From positions 1 to 64,000 of the forward strand of contig CAWFGJ010000018.1 of the NCBI GenBank assembly GCA_963815355.1: DNA of 64,000 nucleotides, written 5' to 3'. Source of the stretch: JAPUEK01 sp963815355. Its GTDB lineage: Bacteria; Pseudomonadota; Alphaproteobacteria; Rhodobacterales; Rhodobacteraceae. Every line of letters begins with the position of its first letter. Within the stretch, counting starts at the first letter, position 1. The notes below the pieces were generated by a model. The model made no database searches and was not told where the DNA came from. It saw nothing but the letters and a program-made list of their open reading frames with translations. Made by a program: the position numbers and the translations under genes. Shown in pieces: positions 62,315-64,000 of this stretch.

Positions 62315-63889
62315 GTGAAGATCGGGGCTTTGAAAGAGATTTTTGCAGGGGAGAACCGGGTGGCTATGACCCCGGAGTCGGCTCTGCAGTTGGTGAAGCT
62401 GGGGCATACGTGCTGCATTGAGGCGGGAGCTGGCCAAAAGGCCGGCTTTTCGGATGCTTTGTACGCGGCGGCGGGTGTGACCGTGTTGCCAGACGCGGCA
62501 ACCGTGGTTGCGCAGGCGGATGTCTTGGTGAAGGTCCGCGGACCTGAGGTCGCCGAGGCCGAGGCTTTGCGCGAAGGCCAGACATTGGTTTCCTTTTTCT
62601 GGCCCGCGCAGAACGCGGACCTTCTGGAGGTTGTCAAAGCGCGCGGTGCGACCGTCGTGGCGATGGATATGGTGCCACGCATCAGCCGCGCCCAAAAGAT
62701 GGACGCCCTGTCGTCGATGGCTAACATCGCGGGCTACCGCGCGGTTATCGAGGCCGGCAACAACTTTGGCCGGTTCTTCACCGGGCAGGTGACGGCAGCG
62801 GGAAAAGTGCCGCCCGCCAAAGTTCTGATCGTCGGCGCAGGTGTTGCGGGCCTTGCGGCCATTGGCACATCGACCAGCCTTGGCGCGATTACCCTGGCCT
62901 TTGACGTGCGACCGGAAGTGGCCGAGCAGATTGAGTTGATGGGCGCACAGTTCGTCTACCTCGATTTTTCGGAGCAACAGACGGATGGCGCTGCGACGGG
63001 CGGTTATGCAGCCCCGTCGAGCCCGGAGTTCCGCGAAGCGCAATTGAAGAAATTCCGGGAACTGGCACCCGAGATCGATATTGTCATCACCACAGCCCTG
63101 ATCCCCGGTCGGCCCGCGCCAAAGTTGTGGACTGCGGATATGGTCGCGCTGATGAAGCCCGGCTCGGTGATCGTTGACCTTGCGGCCGAACGTGGCGGCA
63201 ACTGCGATCTGACGGTTCCCGATGAGAAAGTCGTGTCTGACAATGGCGTGACGATTGTCGGCTATACGGACTTCCCTAGCCGGATGGCGGCGCAGGCATC
63301 TACACTTTACTCTAATAATATCCGGCACATGATGGCCGATCTTACCCCAAAGAAAGACGGGGTAATCTTTCACAACATGGAAGACGACGTGATCCGGGGG
63401 GCGACCGTCGCCAAGGATCACACCATCACCTTCCCGCCGCCGCCACCGAAGATCGCAGCGATTGCGGCGGCAAAGCCAAAAGAAAAGGCGAAAGAGCTTA
63501 CCTCCGAGCAGAAGCGTGCGGCAGAAATTGCCGCGTTCAAAGCAGCCACGCGGGCGCAGGTGACGCTGCTTGGGGCAGGGACGGCGGTTCTCCTTTTGGC
63601 CGGATACTTCGCGCCGGCCAGCTTTATGAGCCACTTTGTGGTGTTCATGTTGGCCTGTTTCGTCGGATTCCAGGTGATCTGGAACGTCAGCCATAGTCTG
63701 CACACACCGTTAATGGCTGTGACAAATGCTGTTTCAGGCATCATCGTTCTGGGCGCGTTGGCACAGATCGGCTCGTCTTCGGCCATAGTGGTGGTTCTCG
63801 CGTCTCTGTCGGTGCTGATCGCGACGATCAACATTGTCGGCGGTTTCCTCGTCACGCGGCGCATGCTTGCCATGTTCCAAAAATCGTAA
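62315..63889 (+). CDS. pntA: NAD(P) transhydrogenase subunit alpha
   Basis: Proton-pumping transhydrogenase subunit (524 residues). The NAD-binding domain I fills residues 1 to about 375 (MKIGALKEIFAGENRVAMTPESA; Rossmann loop VGAGVAGLAAIGTSTSLGAITLAFDVRPE at ~173). A Pro/Ala/Lys linker follows and then four membrane helices, about 410-520. It is the undivided E. coli-like PntA; the alpha subunit is split in many other alphaproteobacteria. Start is GTG with GGGGGAA upstream. pntB follows after 15 bases. Not functionally linked to the catabolic genes. Confidence 0.95.
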   Translation: MKIGALKEIFAGENRVAMTPESALQLVKLGHTCCIEAGAGQKAGFSDALYAAAGVTVLPDAATVVAQADVLVKVRGPEVAEAEALREGQTLVSFFWPAQNADLLEVVKARGATVVAMDMVPRISRAQKMDALSSMANIAGYRAVIEAGNNFGRFFTGQVTAAGKVPPAKVLIVGAGVAGLAAIGTSTSLGAITLAFDVRPEVAEQIELMGAQFVYLDFSEQQTDGAATGGYAAPSSPEFREAQLKKFRELAPEIDIVITTALIPGRPAPKLWTADMVALMKPGSVIVDLAAERGGNCDLTVPDEKVVSDNGVTIVGYTDFPSRMAAQASTLYSNNIRHMMADLTPKKDGVIFHNMEDDVIRGATVAKDHTITFPPPPPKIAAIAAAKPKEKAKELTSEQKRAAEIAAFKAATRAQVTLLGAGTAVLLLAGYFAPASFMSHFVVFMLACFVGFQVIWNVSHSLHTPLMAVTNAVSGIIVLGALAQIGSSSAIVVVLASLSVLIATINIVGGFLVTRRMLAMFQKS

Positions 63890-63904
63890 GGGCAGGGGAG
63901 CATC

Positions 63905-64000
63905 ATGGATCAACTCTTCGAAATGGGCGCGCATGTAAGCGAGCCGGGCATCGTGATTGCGGCGTATATTGCCGCTGCGGTGTTGTTCATTCTGTGCCTT
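63905..64000 (+). CDS. pntB: NAD(P) transhydrogenase subunit beta (start only)
   Basis: The first 32 codons of the beta subunit are present, from the ATG at 63905, running off the window end. The segment VIAAYIAAAVLFILCL matches the first membrane helix of PntB. The N-terminus carries about 13 extra residues (MDQLFEMGAHVSE) compared with the E. coli form. Confidence 0.9.
   Translation, partial: MDQLFEMGAHVSEPGIVIAAYIAAAVLFILCL

Noticed and set aside
62264..63703. 479-codon open frame on the minus strand
   Set aside because: It lies antisense to pntA, whose domains are complete; the product is a His/Arg/Gly-rich shadow.

Overview
The window comes from a high-GC alphaproteobacterium, most likely of the Rhodobacteraceae (Roseobacter/Rhodobacter) group. 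Support comes from the gene families, the pcm–tolC–PopZ-like order, a DUF6280-type protein, single-polypeptide pntA followed by pntB, and short intergenic repeats of a kind I associate with that family. No tRNA, rRNA, CRISPR array or origin was seen. All names rest on reading motifs and context, with no database search.

Region by region: 1-745 is the 3' end of an IS3-family insertion sequence. 751-5643 is a surface-polysaccharide block on the minus strand (UDP-glucuronate epimerase, two GT4 glycosyltransferases, an AT-richer Wzy-like polymerase). 5902-12489 is mixed housekeeping: dimethylargininase, orphan glycosyltransferase-like protein, hisB-hisH-glsA, phosphomannomutase, RbsD/FucU. 12553-26064 is a catabolic locus with a divergent promoter near 19360-19550. 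To its left (minus) lie a FAD oxidoreductase and a complete peptide/opine-type ABC importer. To its right (plus) lie an isatin-hydrolase-like cyclase, a second FAD oxidoreductase, a MarR regulator and the two subunits of an indolepyruvate:ferredoxin-oxidoreductase-like enzyme. 26175-28493 holds a two-component LLM flavin monooxygenase and a winged-helix regulator. 28497-32222 looks like an indole oxidation (iif-type) operon: SDR, styrene/indole monooxygenase, flavin reductase and a divergent AraC regulator. 32303-44530 is a complete 2-aminobenzoyl-CoA (anthraniloyl-CoA) pathway: ligase, two-domain monooxygenase/reductase and beta-oxidation enzymes in two divergent operons.

44611-57500 returns to core functions: membrane protein, Pcm, TolC, PopZ-like protein, EF-P, YgfZ, an MsbA-type ABC exporter, a class V aminotransferase, an EamA transporter, a frameshifted acyltransferase and a gamma-Glu-GABA hydrolase-like protein. 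57567-62011 contains an L,D-transpeptidase and a kynurenine-pathway group (kynA, a GH5 protein, and kynU with a +1 frameshift). The window ends in pntA and the start of pntB.

The unifying theme is convergence on anthranilate. Tryptophan would reach it through KynA/KynU, and indole through the StyA-like monooxygenase. A third, hypothetical branch would hydrolyse isatin to isatinate and convert that 2-oxo acid to anthraniloyl-CoA with the Ior-like oxidoreductase. A palindrome centred on TTCAAGCTTGAA lies both between the two anthraniloyl-CoA operons and upstream of kynU, about 25 kb away, which suggests one regulon.
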